Assembly (NCBI RefSeq): GCF_027271155.1
Contig: NZ_CP114542.1
Location: 2,589,001-2,653,000, forward strand
Source: Brevundimonas subvibrioides
GTDB taxonomy: Bacteria > Pseudomonadota > Alphaproteobacteria > Caulobacterales > Caulobacteraceae
Length of the DNA: 64,000 nucleotides
Direction of reading: 5' to 3'
Both the position numbers and the translations under genes were made by a program. The notes under the pieces are model-generated. The model saw only the letters and a list, made by a program, of their open reading frames with translations, did no database searches and had not been told where the DNA came from. This document shows positions 18,703 to 28,756 of this stretch, in pieces; within the stretch, counting starts at the first letter, position 1, and each line of letters begins with the position of its first letter.

Positions 18703-19755
18703 ATGAAGGTGGTTGGCCGCGTTTTCGGATTCCTGTTCCAGGCCTTGATGTTCCTGGTCTCGCTCGGCATCCTGGCCGGCTTCGGCCTGGTCCTGCTGGG
18801 TGGGCTGGACGATCCCTTTCTGGAGATGAGACGCGGGTACTGGACCCTGGTCACGGCGGCGGGGGTAATCTTGGCGCTGGTCGTCAATCCGGTCATCTGG
18901 CGTTTGCTGAAGGGGCGCGTGCCGACCTTGTTGTTCCTGGCCCTCGGTCTCGGGCTGCCTGTCGGACTCTTCACCCTGGCTGCGTGGACGCCCTACGGCC
19001 TTTATCTGCGCTCGGGCTTGGACGGGAATGGGGAAGAAACTGATCTCGCGGTGGACGCCGAGGCGGGCTCATCCCAAGTGCCCGCGATCTCCTCAACGTT
19101 GCGACTGGCGGCAGAAAGGGGGGATCCTGAAGCTCAACTCGAGCTTGCCCAGCAGCTCGTCAAAACAGAAGGCGCTTCCACCGATGAAGGTCTCGCCAGT
19201 CTGCGCGACGCTGCATCCGCCGGCAGCGCGGATGCCCAGGCGCTCCTGGCGGTCCTGCAGATGGGACAATCGTTCGAGGGACGTGTCGTCTTGCAGCGCA
19301 ACGACCCCGAAGCCTGCAACACCATGCTGGCCCTTCAGTCGCCCCCATTCACCGGACAGGAGATCGATGCTGGCTGGGAGCGCATTCTCGAGGATGCATC
19401 CCGCTATCGAGGCTGGCGCCGAGCCGATGAGCCTGGCGAGCCCCTGAGGTGCGAACGGGCCAGCTTGAATCCGAAAACCGATACCCTGATCTTCGTGGAA
19501 GAGAATACGAGTTCCATTCCGGCCCGGTTCAACGCCTTCACGAACCTGAAAGCTGAAATGTCATGCACTGTTACCGCCGACCTCAGGTTGGACAACTGCA
19601 CGGTCTTGACTGCGTGGCCTGCGGGCCAAGGCGTCGATCGGTGGGGACTGGACGGAGCGTCGCGCGTTCGCCTGGCCCCCAAGGACATCTACGGGTACCC
19701 CGTTGCGGGACGTGAAATCATCTTCACGATCACACCAGAGGACGAGACTAGCTGA
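18703..19755 (+). CDS. Membrane protein with Sel1-like repeats and a TonB-C-like end
   Basis: 350 residues; the ATG at 18703 has AAGGGG about 8 bp upstream. Three or four transmembrane helices fill residues 5-105. Residues about 128-185 hold two Sel1-like repeats (AAERGDPEAQLELAQQL and AASAGSADAQALLAVLQ). The last 70 residues (CTVTADLRLDNCTV, then WPAGQGVDRWGLDG, then GYPVAGREIIFTI) resemble the TonB C-terminal fold seen in Caulobacterales exported proteins; this is from memory. It follows CHAT copy C on the same strand 117 bp later and may belong to the same system. The IS element begins 22 bp after its stop. Confidence 0.75.
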   Translation: MKVVGRVFGFLFQALMFLVSLGILAGFGLVLLGGLDDPFLEMRRGYWTLVTAAGVILALVVNPVIWRLLKGRVPTLLFLALGLGLPVGLFTLAAWTPYGLYLRSGLDGNGEETDLAVDAEAGSSQVPAISSTLRLAAERGDPEAQLELAQQLVKTEGASTDEGLASLRDAASAGSADAQALLAVLQMGQSFEGRVVLQRNDPEACNTMLALQSPPFTGQEIDAGWERILEDASRYRGWRRADEPGEPLRCERASLNPKTDTLIFVEENTSSIPARFNAFTNLKAEMSCTVTADLRLDNCTVLTAWPAGQGVDRWGLDGASRVRLAPKDIYGYPVAGREIIFTITPEDETS

Positions 19756-19776
19756 CGCACAAGAGACGGGTCTGAC

Positions 19777-20590
19777 GGGCCTGTCAGGTAACTTCCCCAA
19801 GTCGAAAAGCCCCCTACCCTGGGCTCGATCAGGCCACGGCGGCCGCCATAGCAGCATCGGCTTCGGCCTGGAAACGCCGAAGGGTTGGTCTGCTGATCAG
19901 GTGGCGCTGGACATTGAAGGTGATGTAGAACGCCGCGTGGGTGGTGAAAAATCTCTGGGCTGAAGCCTTGGACTTGAACCGCTGCTGCTGCCGCTCCCTT
20001 CGTCGGATCGGACGGTGGGAGTTCTCCGCCCGATTGTTCTCCCGAAGCCGACCCGGCCAGTGCAAATGCCTGAGATCCAGCTGATCCAGAGCCGCGCCGT
20101 ATGAGGCCAGGTCGTCGGTCGTGATCGTCTGCGGCTCGGTCGGCTGGTTGTGTAGCAGGCGTCGGAGAAGCCTCAGCGCGGCCTCCGTATCCCCCCGGCG
20201 CTGGACCAGGAGGTCCAGGATCTCGCCTTCATCATCGACCGCGCGCCACGGATACATCCGCCTGCCGCCGATCCAGCAGACCATCTCGTCCAGGTACCAG
20301 CGTGGGGACGGCGGGCCGCGCCGCTTTTTAAATCGCCTGGCGATCAGCGGTCCGAACGTGATCGTCCAGCACCGGATCGTCTCGTAGCTCACGTCGATCC
20401 CGCGTTGCGCCAGGAGCGCCTCGACGTTACGAAAACAAAGACTGAAGCGGAAGGACAGCAAGACGGCGTGACGGATCACATCGGCCGGAAAACGGTGGCG
20501 CTTGAACGAAATCGGCTTCACGAAATATCATCCCCGTCAGTGGCTTATACCACACATACCGGAGACCTTTATCGTTCGCCTGACAGTACC
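19777..20590 (-). mobile_element. IS6-type insertion sequence (type 1), near complete
   Basis: About 814 bp. The ends carry short imperfect inverted repeats: GGGCCTGTCAGG at the left and GGTACTGTCAGGCG read inwards from the right. The length fits IS6 (about 0.8 kb). No 8-bp target duplication is visible (GGTCTGAC on one side, CTCACGGC on the other), so the element may have recombined. Related fragments are at 21251, 29964, 31085 and 31177. Confidence 0.8.
19829..20521 (-). CDS. IS6-type DDE transposase
   Basis: 230 residues from a GTG start ([19 protein letters not shown]). Catalytic-region motifs are visible: WYLDEMV (first Asp), TTDDLASYG (second Asp) and [19 protein letters not shown] (Glu). 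The length is normal for IS6, and no frameshift is seen, so it may be active. Among the IS6 copies here it is the only intact one. Confidence 0.88.
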   Translation of the reverse strand: MKPISFKRHRFPADVIRHAVLLSFRFSLCFRNVEALLAQRGIDVSYETIRCWTITFGPLIARRFKKRRGPPSPRWYLDEMVCWIGGRRMYPWRAVDDEGEILDLLVQRRGDTEAALRLLRRLLHNQPTEPQTITTDDLASYGAALDQLDLRHLHWPGRLRENNRAENSHRPIRRRERQQQRFKSKASAQRFFTTHAAFYITFNVQRHLISRPTLRRFQAEADAAMAAAVA

Positions 20591-20597
20591 CTCACGG

Positions 20598-21056
20598 CTA
20601 TCTTTGTCCGTAACTTGGATCTTCCGGGAGCGGTGGCATTTCCCTAAGACAGCCAATACGGCCTCGTTCAGCATGAGAAAGCTGCGGAACCATTCTATAG
20701 TAGATTTCCACGAATGGCCTTATCTCTTCAAATGAATCTAATTCATGGAGCCGCTTGGAGCGCTCCGCCCAACTGGCATAGGCCATCACATATAATGTAC
20801 TGAGGCCATCTTCGGTCGGATTTTTCATTGAATATTCGGTTGAATATGCCATTGCGGCAGCACATAAGTCGGAATACTCAATGGAGTCTATCGGTGGGAA
20901 AAGGCCGTCCTGTAGGTCTTCCAGCGACACCGAAGCCTGCGCCATCGCGCCAGTGGCGGAGACGAGAAGGGCGCCGGCTACCAAGCCGCCCGCAATGCGG
21001 ACTTTTCGCGTAAAACGCTCAAGTACTCGCGTGGTCATCGTTTCAGCAACGGGCAT
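20598..21056 (-). CDS. Small exported protein of unknown function
   Basis: 152 residues; the ATG at 21056 has GGGAGGT 6-8 bp upstream. The signal peptide runs to about ATGAMAQA. The mature part has two cysteines (YSDLCAAAM and RIGCLREM) and no family I recognise. Its stop lies only 8 bp from the end of the IS6 copy, so the C-terminus may have been altered by the insertion. Confidence 0.6.
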   Translation of the reverse strand: MPVAETMTTRVLERFTRKVRIAGGLVAGALLVSATGAMAQASVSLEDLQDGLFPPIDSIEYSDLCAAAMAYSTEYSMKNPTEDGLSTLYVMAYASWAERSKRLHELDSFEEIRPFVEIYYRMVPQLSHAERGRIGCLREMPPLPEDPSYGQR

Positions 21057-21250
21057 GACAGACCTCCCGGTTCCGGAGCAAGACAGAATTCGGATTGGGC
21101 GTATTCAATAAGAACTCGCGCCTTATACGAGGTGGTGGAGAGTGTGGCAAGTTCGCCTGGGGCAACAGGTGCCAGCTCGGCGGGCTGTCACGTAGCAGCC
21201 AGAGCGCGCGACCGACTCGGTACGCCACGTTGAGCGGGTCCCCACCCGTC

Positions 21251-21347
21251 GGGTCTGTCAGGGCAACCGAGCAAAGTTGAAACGTCCCCTACCCCGCCCA
21301 GTTTCAGACAATCGCAGCCACCCAAGCGGCATCGGCTTCGGCCCGGA
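21251..21347 (-). mobile_element. Type 1 IS6 fragment (left end only)
   Basis: Begins GGGTCTGTCAGGG and matches the left end of the element at 31177, including the last codons of its transposase. It stops abruptly where the type 2 element begins, so the type 2 element inserted into or recombined with it. Confidence 0.75.
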
Positions 21348-22172
21348 GGTCTTGTCAGGCCAAAGAGGTTGCGCCCGTGATCGGGTCGGATAGCGTGGCC
21401 AGATGGCCAAGTCCGACAACCCGTTTCGATGGTTCGATAGCTCATCCGAAGTGATCCGAACGGTCGTCATGATGTACGTCCGCTTCCCGCTATCGCTGCG
21501 TCAGGTCGAGGACCTTCTTGCGGAACGCGGCATCGACATCTGCGACGAGACGGTGCGGCTGTGGTGGAACCGGTTCGGCCCGATGTTCGCCGGCGAAATC
21601 CGCAGGAAGCGGGTTCAGGCGATGCGCTCCTTCACCCATTGGCGCTGGCATCTCGATGAAGTCTTCGTTCGGATTAACGGCGAGCGTCACTACCTCTGGC
21701 GCGCCGTCGATCACGAAGGGGAGATCCTGGAATCATTTGTCACCAAGACACGCGATAAGGCTTCAGCACTGAAATTCATCAGGAAAGCTATGCGTCGGCA
21801 CGGCTCGCCGAAGGCCACCGTCACTGATGGCCTGAAGTCTTGTCGGGCCGCTTGAAGGATCTGAAGGCGACCCGAAAACAGGAAATGGGTCGCTGGCTCA
21901 ACAACCGCGTCGAGAATTCACATCTCCCGTTTCGACGACGAGAACGTGCCATGCAGCGCTTTCGCCAGATGAAGACCTTGCAGAAATTCAGCGGCGTCCA
22001 CGCCGCCTTCCACAACCACTTCAACCTGGAGCGCCACCTCATCAGCAGGCCCGATTTCAAAGCCCAACGCTCGGCGGCATTAGCCGAGTGGAAGTCGCTC
22101 GCCATCTGATGATCACCTCACCTGCCCTCGCTCCGCCCGCTGGAGACAAGTTCTCATTGGACTGACACCACC
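21348..22172 (+). mobile_element. IS6-type insertion sequence (type 2) with a broken transposase
   Basis: About 825 bp bounded by related ends: GGTCTTGTCAGGCCAA at the left and, read inwards from the right, GGTGGTGTCAGTCCAA. No target duplication is visible. The 19 bp after the right end (starting GCCACACACCCCC) recur after the same IS end near 31156, so this end and its flank were copied together. Confidence 0.8.
21403..22109 (+). pseudogene. Frameshifted IS6-type transposase (type 2)
   Basis: The first part (FRWFDSSSEVIRTVVMMYV to ATVTDGLKS, with HLDEVFV and TVTDG) runs to a stop at 21853-21855. The rest (KDLKATRKQEMGRWLNN, RVENSHLPFRRRERAM, to the end at 22109) continues in another frame. 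Compared with the fragment at 23448, one base is missing near 21851, so a single deletion explains the break. Confidence 0.85.
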
Positions 22173-23447
22173 GCCACACACCCCCGGCACCGTGCTCTGA
22201 TCTGACGCCGGTCATGCAAGGCCCCGTAACGCCGGGGCTATTCGCCGCCAAACGCCCGCACAGGTAGCCATTCGATGCGGACGGGAGCGGGGTCATGACC
22301 GGCCCGGGCCGCCCGGTGGCACTGACAGGTAACGAGGCGGCGTCGAGACGCCCCTCCCCCATCTCGATCCAGGCAGCGGCGCTTGCACCGTTGGCCCTGC
22401 CCGCCCCGGAGACTCCGCCGGCCCCGGACGATCCCTGTGCGGGGGCCCCGGTCAGGCGCTGAGAATCCGGTCCGCGTGGCGTCGGCGTGTCAATCGCTTC
22501 GTGGCGTTTCGATACCGGGAACAATGTACCCCAGGCCGCGACGGCTAAAACGTGCTGCCATGGCAACAGGTTATGACGACCTTTTGATCCCGGCCTCAAC
22601 GAGTCCCGACCCGCACAGTTGGACTCGAAAAAACCGGGTCCACCGCGTGCAATCCGGCCTGAAGCCTTTGCCGTTCAACGGCTTGGGGTTGGACTCGAGA
22701 CGGGCGCGAGTCTCACGGAGTCCACGCGCCAGGAACGGAACAGAGCCCGGCCGGGCCTTACCGGGCCCCGCCAACCTGCCCTCGATACAAGGGAAGGCCG
22801 GGCCGGGGATTCAAGGGGCCCGGGCGGGGATGCGCGATTTTTTCGGCGGCGCGAGGATGCGGGTGCTGTCCGCATCGGCACCGACGCCGTCGGCGGGGCT
22901 GGCGTCCGTCTGCGGGCCTGAGGGCCCTGTCATCCCCTCCAGGCGCTCGACCGAACCTCGCGCCGGGCGGCCGTTGGGGTCTCGTCAGCCGCATGGAGGC
23001 CCCCTTGTTCTACGCCCTGTCCCCCATCATCGCTCTTGTCTTCGTCGCCACCCTCGCGCCGGGTACCGGCATCGCAAGGTGGCTGGAGAAAACCCCGCGC
23101 GATCGCCACCGGGCGCAGCGACAGGTCGACCTCAAGCCCTGATCACGCCGGCCAGTGCCGACGACACCCGCTCGGGCCACCACGGCCAAGCCTGTCAGAC
23201 AATGCCGGCGCAAAGCGTATCCTGCCCTCGTCCGTCACAGCCGTAAAACAGGCAACTCAGGGCAAGCCGTTGGGGGCGCAAAGATCGATGGCGAAGCAAG
23301 AGGTTACGGCACCCCTTTTGTCTTGCTCCAACCCTTACACCGTTCGCTATCTGCCTCAGTGTACCGCTCAGCGTTGGCAGAGAGCTACTGATCGAAAGCC
23401 CATTCCGATCCAACTACCGCGATCGAACCTCCGGCACTGAAGTCGAA
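22173..23447. other. 1.3-kb GC-rich stretch between IS fragments, mostly unexplained
   Basis: No recognisable gene except a possible 49-codon frame at 22993. Long open frames exist on both strands, but their translations are arginine- and proline-rich without family signals. A small hairpin (GCCCCG and CGGGGC, 22221-22238) and several GC-palindromic runs around 22740-22840 are visible. It may be remnant host sequence between transposition events. Confidence 0.5.
22993..23142 (+). CDS. Possible small membrane protein
   Basis: A 49-codon frame starting MEAPLFYALSPIIALVFVAT with one convincing transmembrane helix and a basic tail (RDRHRAQRQVDLKP). There is no good ribosome site. The amphipathic layout looks more like a real small inner-membrane protein than the surrounding open frames, but evidence is thin. 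Confidence 0.35.
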   Translation: MEAPLFYALSPIIALVFVATLAPGTGIARWLEKTPRDRHRAQRQVDLKP

Positions 23448-23798
23448 ACTGATGGCCTGAAGTCTTATCGGGCCGCCTTTAAGGATCTGACGGCGACCCG
23501 AAAACAGGAAATGGGTCGCCGGCTCAACAACCGCGTCGAGAATTCACACCTCCCGTTTCGACGACGAGAACGTGCCATGCAGCGCTTTCGCCAGATGAAG
23601 ACCCTGCAGAAATTCAGCGGCGTCCACGCCGCCTCCCACAATCACTTCAACCTGGAGCGCCACCTCATCAGCAGGCCCGATTTCAAAGCCCAACGCTCGG
23701 CCGCATTGGCCGAGTGGAAGTCGCTCGCCATCTGATGATCACCTCACCTGCCCTCGCTCCGCCCGCTGGAGACAAGTTCTCATTGGACTGACACCACC
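23448..23798 (+). mobile_element. Type 2 IS6 fragment (right part)
   Basis: Carries the last third of the type 2 transposase (DGLKSYRAAFKDL to KSLAI, stop 23735) in the unbroken frame and the right end ending TTGGACTGACACCACC. It is almost identical to 21830-22172. It flanks the Rhs cassette on its downstream side. Confidence 0.8.
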
Positions 23799-23827
23799 CG
23801 GCGTGAATCCCTGAATTTCGATTGCTT

Positions 23828-24259
23828 CTAGTCCAATACAGCGAAGATTTGACCGGAAAGCACAAAAAAGCGGTCGGTGCTTGATTGTTCTAAATCATTA
23901 ACTCCGGCCGAAATAAGAGTTCCCGGATCGGGATCTAAAGAGATATAATATCTTCCGTTCTTTAGATGCAGGAACTTTAGGTCCGATACATTGAGAAATA
24001 CATCATCGCTATTATAATCTATACTAAAGCTCTCTACTTTAAGGAATAAGAGTTTTATTTTGTTAAAATCGGAGCCTGTTCTGGCTTGAAAGGAGAATTG
24101 TACGATAGGTAATCCATTTTCTGACGTCACTAAAACTTCAGTTAATGTAGAATCTCGGAGCGTGTTAATTGTTGACAGCAACTCGATAACATCATTGCCA
24201 TCTATCGCGCGTTCTTGGTCGAACAAAACGTCGGCAGGGCTCGTAATCATCTTCACCAT
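23828..24259 (-). CDS. Probable immunity protein of the Rhs toxin
   Basis: 143 residues, cytoplasmic (no signal peptide). The ATG at 24257-24259 overlaps the stop region of the Rhs gene by 7 bp and has AGGAGA just upstream. It is strikingly AT-rich compared with all neighbours, a usual trait of toxin-tail and immunity genes that move between strains. No family recognised; the immunity role rests on position (directly after a variable Rhs tail), size and base composition. Confidence 0.6.
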   Translation of the reverse strand: MVKMITSPADVLFDQERAIDGNDVIELLSTINTLRDSTLTEVLVTSENGLPIVQFSFQARTGSDFNKIKLLFLKVESFSIDYNSDDVFLNVSDLKFLHLKNGRYYISLDPDPGTLISAGVNDLEQSSTDRFFVLSGQIFAVLD

Positions 24260-26877
24260 CTCCTGGTTCCGGTACCTGGTCTCATCGGTGTCGGTTCCTC
24301 GACAGAATTCTGACCCGTGAGATCACCGGGCCTATCCGGTGCGCGCGCACCACCACGCCGTGGCGGCGTACCCGGTGGGGCTTGGGGTCGCGGCTCCCAA
24401 TCGTGAACATGGGGCTCGTCTCCTGGCGAAGGATGGCCTGGGTGCCCGTCATTCCATTCCTGTTCCACCCAACCATCCTCACCATACTTCTTCTGTGTAG
24501 TACCTGGCCCATTGGTCGCTATGGTTCCTGGCTCACCTCTATCTGGCACATGATTTGGACGCGCTTCATTCCGCGATATCGTTGGCTGACTGACCCAGAT
24601 GATTGGTGCACCAGGGCCCCCAGTTAGCCAACGCCACCCTTCTCCGATCGCATGGCCTAGATTTCGCACACAGTCGGTCTGGCGGCAGGTTTCGACAGCG
24701 GCGACGGACCCTGCGTAAGCAGCAAGAAGTACGGTTCCCTCGACCACGCAACCGTCCCAGAAACACTTCCCGCTCGGATCGGTGTGGTTCACCGGATCGT
24801 TTGCGACATAGGCATACAGATTGATCTGATCCGCGTAGCCGATCGGATCCGTCTGCAGGAACCGGCCCAGGGTTGGGGAGTAGATGCGGGCCTTGTAGTG
24901 GTATATGCCCAGCTCGGGCAGCCAGGCCTGACCGGTGTACTGGAAGCGGCCGGTGTTGGTGGCGTTGGGGATGCCGTATTCGTCATAGGCGTTGACGTTT
25001 GTGACGGTGCCCGCGGCATTGGTGCGGGCCACGATCGAGCCCTGATGGTCGGCATAGAGGTATTGCGGCGCGGTGGTGCCGGTGCCCTCATAGACCACCA
25101 GCGGCGTGTCCGAGCCGTCGGCGTGGACATAGCGGCGCAGCAGGGTGTTCGAGGCGTTGTACTCGGCAATCAGCTTGTCGCCGTCATAGGTGTAGCGCGT
25201 CGCGCCATAGGTGTTGCTGGAGCTCTGGAACAGTCGACCCAGCGGATCCCAGACCAGGGTCGCGCCGTTGGGCCCGCTGATCAGCCGGTTCTCCACGTCA
25301 TAGACATAGGTCCCCCCCACCCCGTCCGAGGTCAGGTTGCCGTTGGCGTCATAGGTGAAGCTGGCCGGGCCAGCCGTGGTGTACTGGTTCAGGCCATTGA
25401 CCGCATAGGTCCGGCTGACGTTGGCCAGGCCGGTGAAGCGATAGGCGTCGTTGGACTGGCTGCGGCTGACCACCTGGCTGGCCGGGTTGTAGGCAAAGCC
25501 CGTGGTGATGTCCTGGGCCGTGCCTGCTGGATCGTGGATCAGCGAGGTCAGGCGCGAGGCCCCGTCGTAGCCATAGCTGGTCGGCGATCCCCAGTTGGCG
25601 CCATTCGCACGGTACAGGGCCGAGGTCCGGCCCAGAGTGTCATACCGCGGATCGAAGATCCTGGTCACGCCGTTGAGGGTCGTGGAATCGATCCGGCCCA
25701 GGCCGTCGCGGGTGTAGGTGACGTACTGAAGGTCCGGGTACGTCGTGCGGGTCAAAGCCCCGCTGGCATCGTAGAGATGGCCGATGGTGCGGCTGGCCCC
25801 GGCCATGGTCGTGGTCGACGACCTCAACCGGCCCAGGCCGTCCCAGTCGTTGGTGACCCCCTCGCCGGTCGCGCTGTCGAACCGGGCATAGGTCTGAAGA
25901 CCCCTGAGGTCGTAGCCATAGTAGACGTCGCGCGTCGCCGAGGCCGGGAGCCCGCTCCCGTCCGGCACGATCTTGGTCGTCATCCGGTTCAGGGCATCAT
26001 AGGTAAAGGTCAGGGTGCGGCCGTCGCGCTTTCTCAAGGACGTCCGGTTGCCGTTGGCGTCGTAGCCATAAAGCTCACGATCATTGACATTTGAGGGCGC
26101 GGCCGTTTCGGAGGCGCGCTGCGCATTTGCACCATTGAAGCCCGCCGGAAGGCCCGTCTGGGGCATCTCAATCTGCTTAAGACGCCCGAAGCCGTCATAC
26201 CGGAACGTCGTTCGATTGCCGTTGGCGTCGATGAGTTGACCGGGCTTGCCAAGGGCGAAATAGCTTTGGGTTTGCGTGCTCTGGACAAGCGGGGTACCCA
26301 CGCCCGAACGCACTTGAATGATGCGACCGAGAGCATCGTATTCGTTCTGGGAAATCCGGTCCGCGCCAAAACTGCCTGGATTCCCCTGATCGCAGGCTGA
26401 AGTAGGGAGCGATGCATATACCGAAGGGTTCATCCTCCGAGCCGTACAGTTCAACCGCCCCAAGCTGTCGTAACTGTATTGAGTGACGCCCAGGACTGTA
26501 GTGCCGCTCAGCCTCGTTTCAGAAAGACGCCGCCCCCTGTTGTCATAGGCGTATTCGAGGCGCTCAGAGACGGTGAACCCCGACCAGGCCGATGGCGGCA
26601 CGCTCGCTGCCTGCCACGCTGCGAGATAACCGGTCTCGACCCGCGTCAGTTGACCTTGGCCATCGTAGGTGCTGCGGGAAGCCAGATACGGCAAGCCGGC
26701 CACGATTGGGTTTGGGCTGATGGTGCCGATCGGGCGTCGGGCAGAATCGTATCGTATACTCGACGTATAGTTTTGCAGAGGCGTCTGAGCCAATGCGCCA
26801 CTACTGAAGAGGGCTACTGCAACCCCAAGCCACGAAAGCGTCTTCGCAATATACGGACGGTGCCAGCTCATGAGCAT
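24253..26877 (-). CDS. Secreted Rhs/YD-repeat protein with variable C-terminal (toxin-like) tail
   Basis: 874 residues with a Sec signal peptide (core [13 protein letters not shown]). Many YD repeats follow (YDxxGRL, YDANGNL types) and then the Rhs core end ([20 protein letters not shown]) closing with DPSG at about residue 700. The last 170 residues are unrelated to the core and contain a His-rich end ([15 protein letters not shown]), which recalls nuclease-like polymorphic toxin tails; I cannot name the family. The start overlaps the upstream Rhs part by 10 bp. The Sec signal suggests export without a type VI apparatus. The AT-rich gene downstream is the likely immunity gene. Confidence 0.82.
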   Translation of the reverse strand: MLMSWHRPYIAKTLSWLGVAVALFSSGALAQTPLQNYTSSIRYDSARRPIGTISPNPIVAGLPYLASRSTYDGQGQLTRVETGYLAAWQAASVPPSAWSGFTVSERLEYAYDNRGRRLSETRLSGTTVLGVTQYSYDSLGRLNCTARRMNPSVYASLPTSACDQGNPGSFGADRISQNEYDALGRIIQVRSGVGTPLVQSTQTQSYFALGKPGQLIDANGNRTTFRYDGFGRLKQIEMPQTGLPAGFNGANAQRASETAAPSNVNDRELYGYDANGNRTSLRKRDGRTLTFTYDALNRMTTKIVPDGSGLPASATRDVYYGYDLRGLQTYARFDSATGEGVTNDWDGLGRLRSSTTTMAGASRTIGHLYDASGALTRTTYPDLQYVTYTRDGLGRIDSTTLNGVTRIFDPRYDTLGRTSALYRANGANWGSPTSYGYDGASRLTSLIHDPAGTAQDITTGFAYNPASQVVSRSQSNDAYRFTGLANVSRTYAVNGLNQYTTAGPASFTYDANGNLTSDGVGGTYVYDVENRLISGPNGATLVWDPLGRLFQSSSNTYGATRYTYDGDKLIAEYNASNTLLRRYVHADGSDTPLVVYEGTGTTAPQYLYADHQGSIVARTNAAGTVTNVNAYDEYGIPNATNTGRFQYTGQAWLPELGIYHYKARIYSPTLGRFLQTDPIGYADQINLYAYVANDPVNHTDPSGKCFWDGCVVEGTVLLAAYAGSVAAVETCRQTDCVRNLGHAIGEGWRWLTGGPGAPIIWVSQPTISRNEARPNHVPDRGEPGTIATNGPGTTQKKYGEDGWVEQEWNDGHPGHPSPGDEPHVHDWEPRPQAPPGTPPRRGGARAPDRPGDLTGQNSVEEPTPMRPGTGTRRW

Positions 26878-28688
26878 ACCGCCAAACCGGCCATCGGCGA
26901 GGTTTCGCTAATCCGATTTCCATCTTCATCGTACCCGTAGCAGGTCCGAAGACGTAAACCGGCCGCGTCCTCGACCTTGCCGCGCAGCAAGAGATTGTTC
27001 ACGCCACTGTTTGATCCATAGTCGTATTCGGTGACCTGCTCATCTCCCGCAATGGCGCATCCAGTCGCAGGCGCGGCTGCTGGAGACCCCGTCCGGCACA
27101 TCCGCTCGCGAACGAGAAGCCAGACCGGCGTGGGCGCGCTTACCACCACCCCGCCACCGTCCAGGTACCGCGCACATCGCTGCTCATATTCATACCTCAC
27201 CTGCCGAAGCACACCGTTCACGGCCGGTCCGGTTGATGTCAGAACACCGCCATGCGCCGCGTCATAGGTGAACTCGGTGCGGTTGCCGTTGCGATCCTCG
27301 ACCCAGAGAGGCTTGTTGCATCGCCGACGTTCCGGTTCAGGACATGTTTCGGGATAGCCCGCCCTTTCATAGGCAATCGGGTCAGTCGATCCTGTTCTGG
27401 GGGTGAACTCGGTCTGCGTGACGTTTCCTCGCGCATCGTAGGAATACCTCGCAGTCCAGCCCTCAGGTGACATGAACATGCTGATCCTGTTTTCCGCTCC
27501 ACCCGAGAACGTAAAGGTCCCTTCAGGCCCGGTAAAATGTGTTTGCACATAGGTCGGCTCAGATCGTGCGGTACGGATGATCCCCGTAGGCCCGGTGGAG
27601 TTCCGGATCAAAATATAGGGATTCGGCGTCACCATTCCGTAAGTCCATGTATTGCCGTCACTTACCGCGCTCAGCACAAAGTTTTGCACAGTATAGGTAT
27701 CTGGTGGAGCACCGACCTGCGGCCACTTGTAGACAGTGCAATCGAATGTGTAGACGGGACACTGTCGATACGAAAATGTGTCCGTCGAACTCCCCGGCAG
27801 CTTGATTGACGTTATCCGGAATGGTGCCGGAGGATTGGAATAACGAATCATTGTGAAGCGGGTCTGCTGTCCTCCGGAGTCTGTTACCGTGTAAACATCG
27901 GCTGCTTGGCTCGTTTCATAGACGTGACTGGCTTGAGGCCAGGCTCGACCCACAAAACTACATTCAGAAACTGAATCACCGCACGCAAGGAAAGCAGCAT
28001 TATAACCCACAACTCTTCTCAAATCTGTCCAAGAGGTGCTTACCCCTGCAGTGGGGGCATACTTGTATTGCAGCCTCCAACCAAGATTATTTGATACATT
28101 ATGGACACGACAATAATTCTGAGGGGATTTTTCGAACGATATCGTAACAACTTTTCCATCTGGATAAACAATCTCACGCGCGGGAGCCCAGACTTGCCCC
28201 GCGAAGCATGACGACATTTTAATCACAATCCCGCTTTTAGTCGTCAGGACGAAATCATTGCTGCCTTGAGAGACTAGCGTTGATCCGTCGCCGGATACAT
28301 TTGAATAAATGCCATTGGACACCGAAAAGCAGCTCGAGCCTTCAATATGGGTAACCTGCTGGCGCGTAGGTCCCCACTCTGGATCGCTCTGGCATGTTCC
28401 GACAGGAGACCACACCATTCCTTTGATCCACCCGTCTTGTAGCGGCGGAATAGCCCCACCGATGGACGAAAAGGAATGGGACAGGCCACCCCCTGCCGGG
28501 CCGATGCTCACGTCGGTATTCTCGTACACGACCGACGTGGACAGGACATCGACGTAGGCCTCATCGATAGTGCGATAGCTAGGGAATGCAGGTGGCTCAA
28601 TCTGCGCGTTTGCCACGCGGCCTGGCCCCAGAACAATCAAGACCGCTATTGCGGCGGCGACCCAACGCTGCACCTTGATCGCAAACAT
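26868..28688 (-). CDS. Secreted Rhs-family body protein (N-terminal part of a split Rhs)
   Basis: 606 residues from the ATG at 28688, chosen for GAGGA about 6 bp upstream and a good signal peptide ([18 protein letters not shown] to ANAQ). An ATG at 28760 in the same frame overlaps the upstream stop (ATGA) and is the alternative. The N-terminal part looks like the start of Rhs proteins ([19 protein letters not shown]); YD-type repeats appear late ([41 protein letters not shown]). The protein stops there, and the next gene takes up the YD repeats with its own signal peptide, so one Rhs shell may be built from two chains. Confidence 0.78.
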   Translation of the reverse strand: MFAIKVQRWVAAAIAVLIVLGPGRVANAQIEPPAFPSYRTIDEAYVDVLSTSVVYENTDVSIGPAGGGLSHSFSSIGGAIPPLQDGWIKGMVWSPVGTCQSDPEWGPTRQQVTHIEGSSCFSVSNGIYSNVSGDGSTLVSQGSNDFVLTTKSGIVIKMSSCFAGQVWAPAREIVYPDGKVVTISFEKSPQNYCRVHNVSNNLGWRLQYKYAPTAGVSTSWTDLRRVVGYNAAFLACGDSVSECSFVGRAWPQASHVYETSQAADVYTVTDSGGQQTRFTMIRYSNPPAPFRITSIKLPGSSTDTFSYRQCPVYTFDCTVYKWPQVGAPPDTYTVQNFVLSAVSDGNTWTYGMVTPNPYILIRNSTGPTGIIRTARSEPTYVQTHFTGPEGTFTFSGGAENRISMFMSPEGWTARYSYDARGNVTQTEFTPRTGSTDPIAYERAGYPETCPEPERRRCNKPLWVEDRNGNRTEFTYDAAHGGVLTSTGPAVNGVLRQVRYEYEQRCARYLDGGGVVVSAPTPVWLLVRERMCRTGSPAAAPATGCAIAGDEQVTEYDYGSNSGVNNLLLRGKVEDAAGLRLRTCYGYDEDGNRISETSPMAGLAVCS

Positions 28689-28756
28689 GCCATCCTCAGT
28701 AAAATCAGACGCCTGATGGGCCAGGATAAACCCGCCTAAGGCTTGCCACATTCTGT

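Noticed and set aside
19769..20598. 8-bp target duplication around the intact IS6 copy
   Set aside because: Flanks GGTCTGAC and CTCACGGC do not match, so no duplication can be claimed.
22540..22700. tRNA-like segments (GGACTCGAA)
   Set aside because: No cloverleaf with matching acceptor and anticodon stems could be drawn.
22383..23246. Open frame of 287 codons in the IS graveyard
   Set aside because: Arg- and Pro-rich translation, no family, no ribosome site; GC-rich non-coding sequence is more likely.
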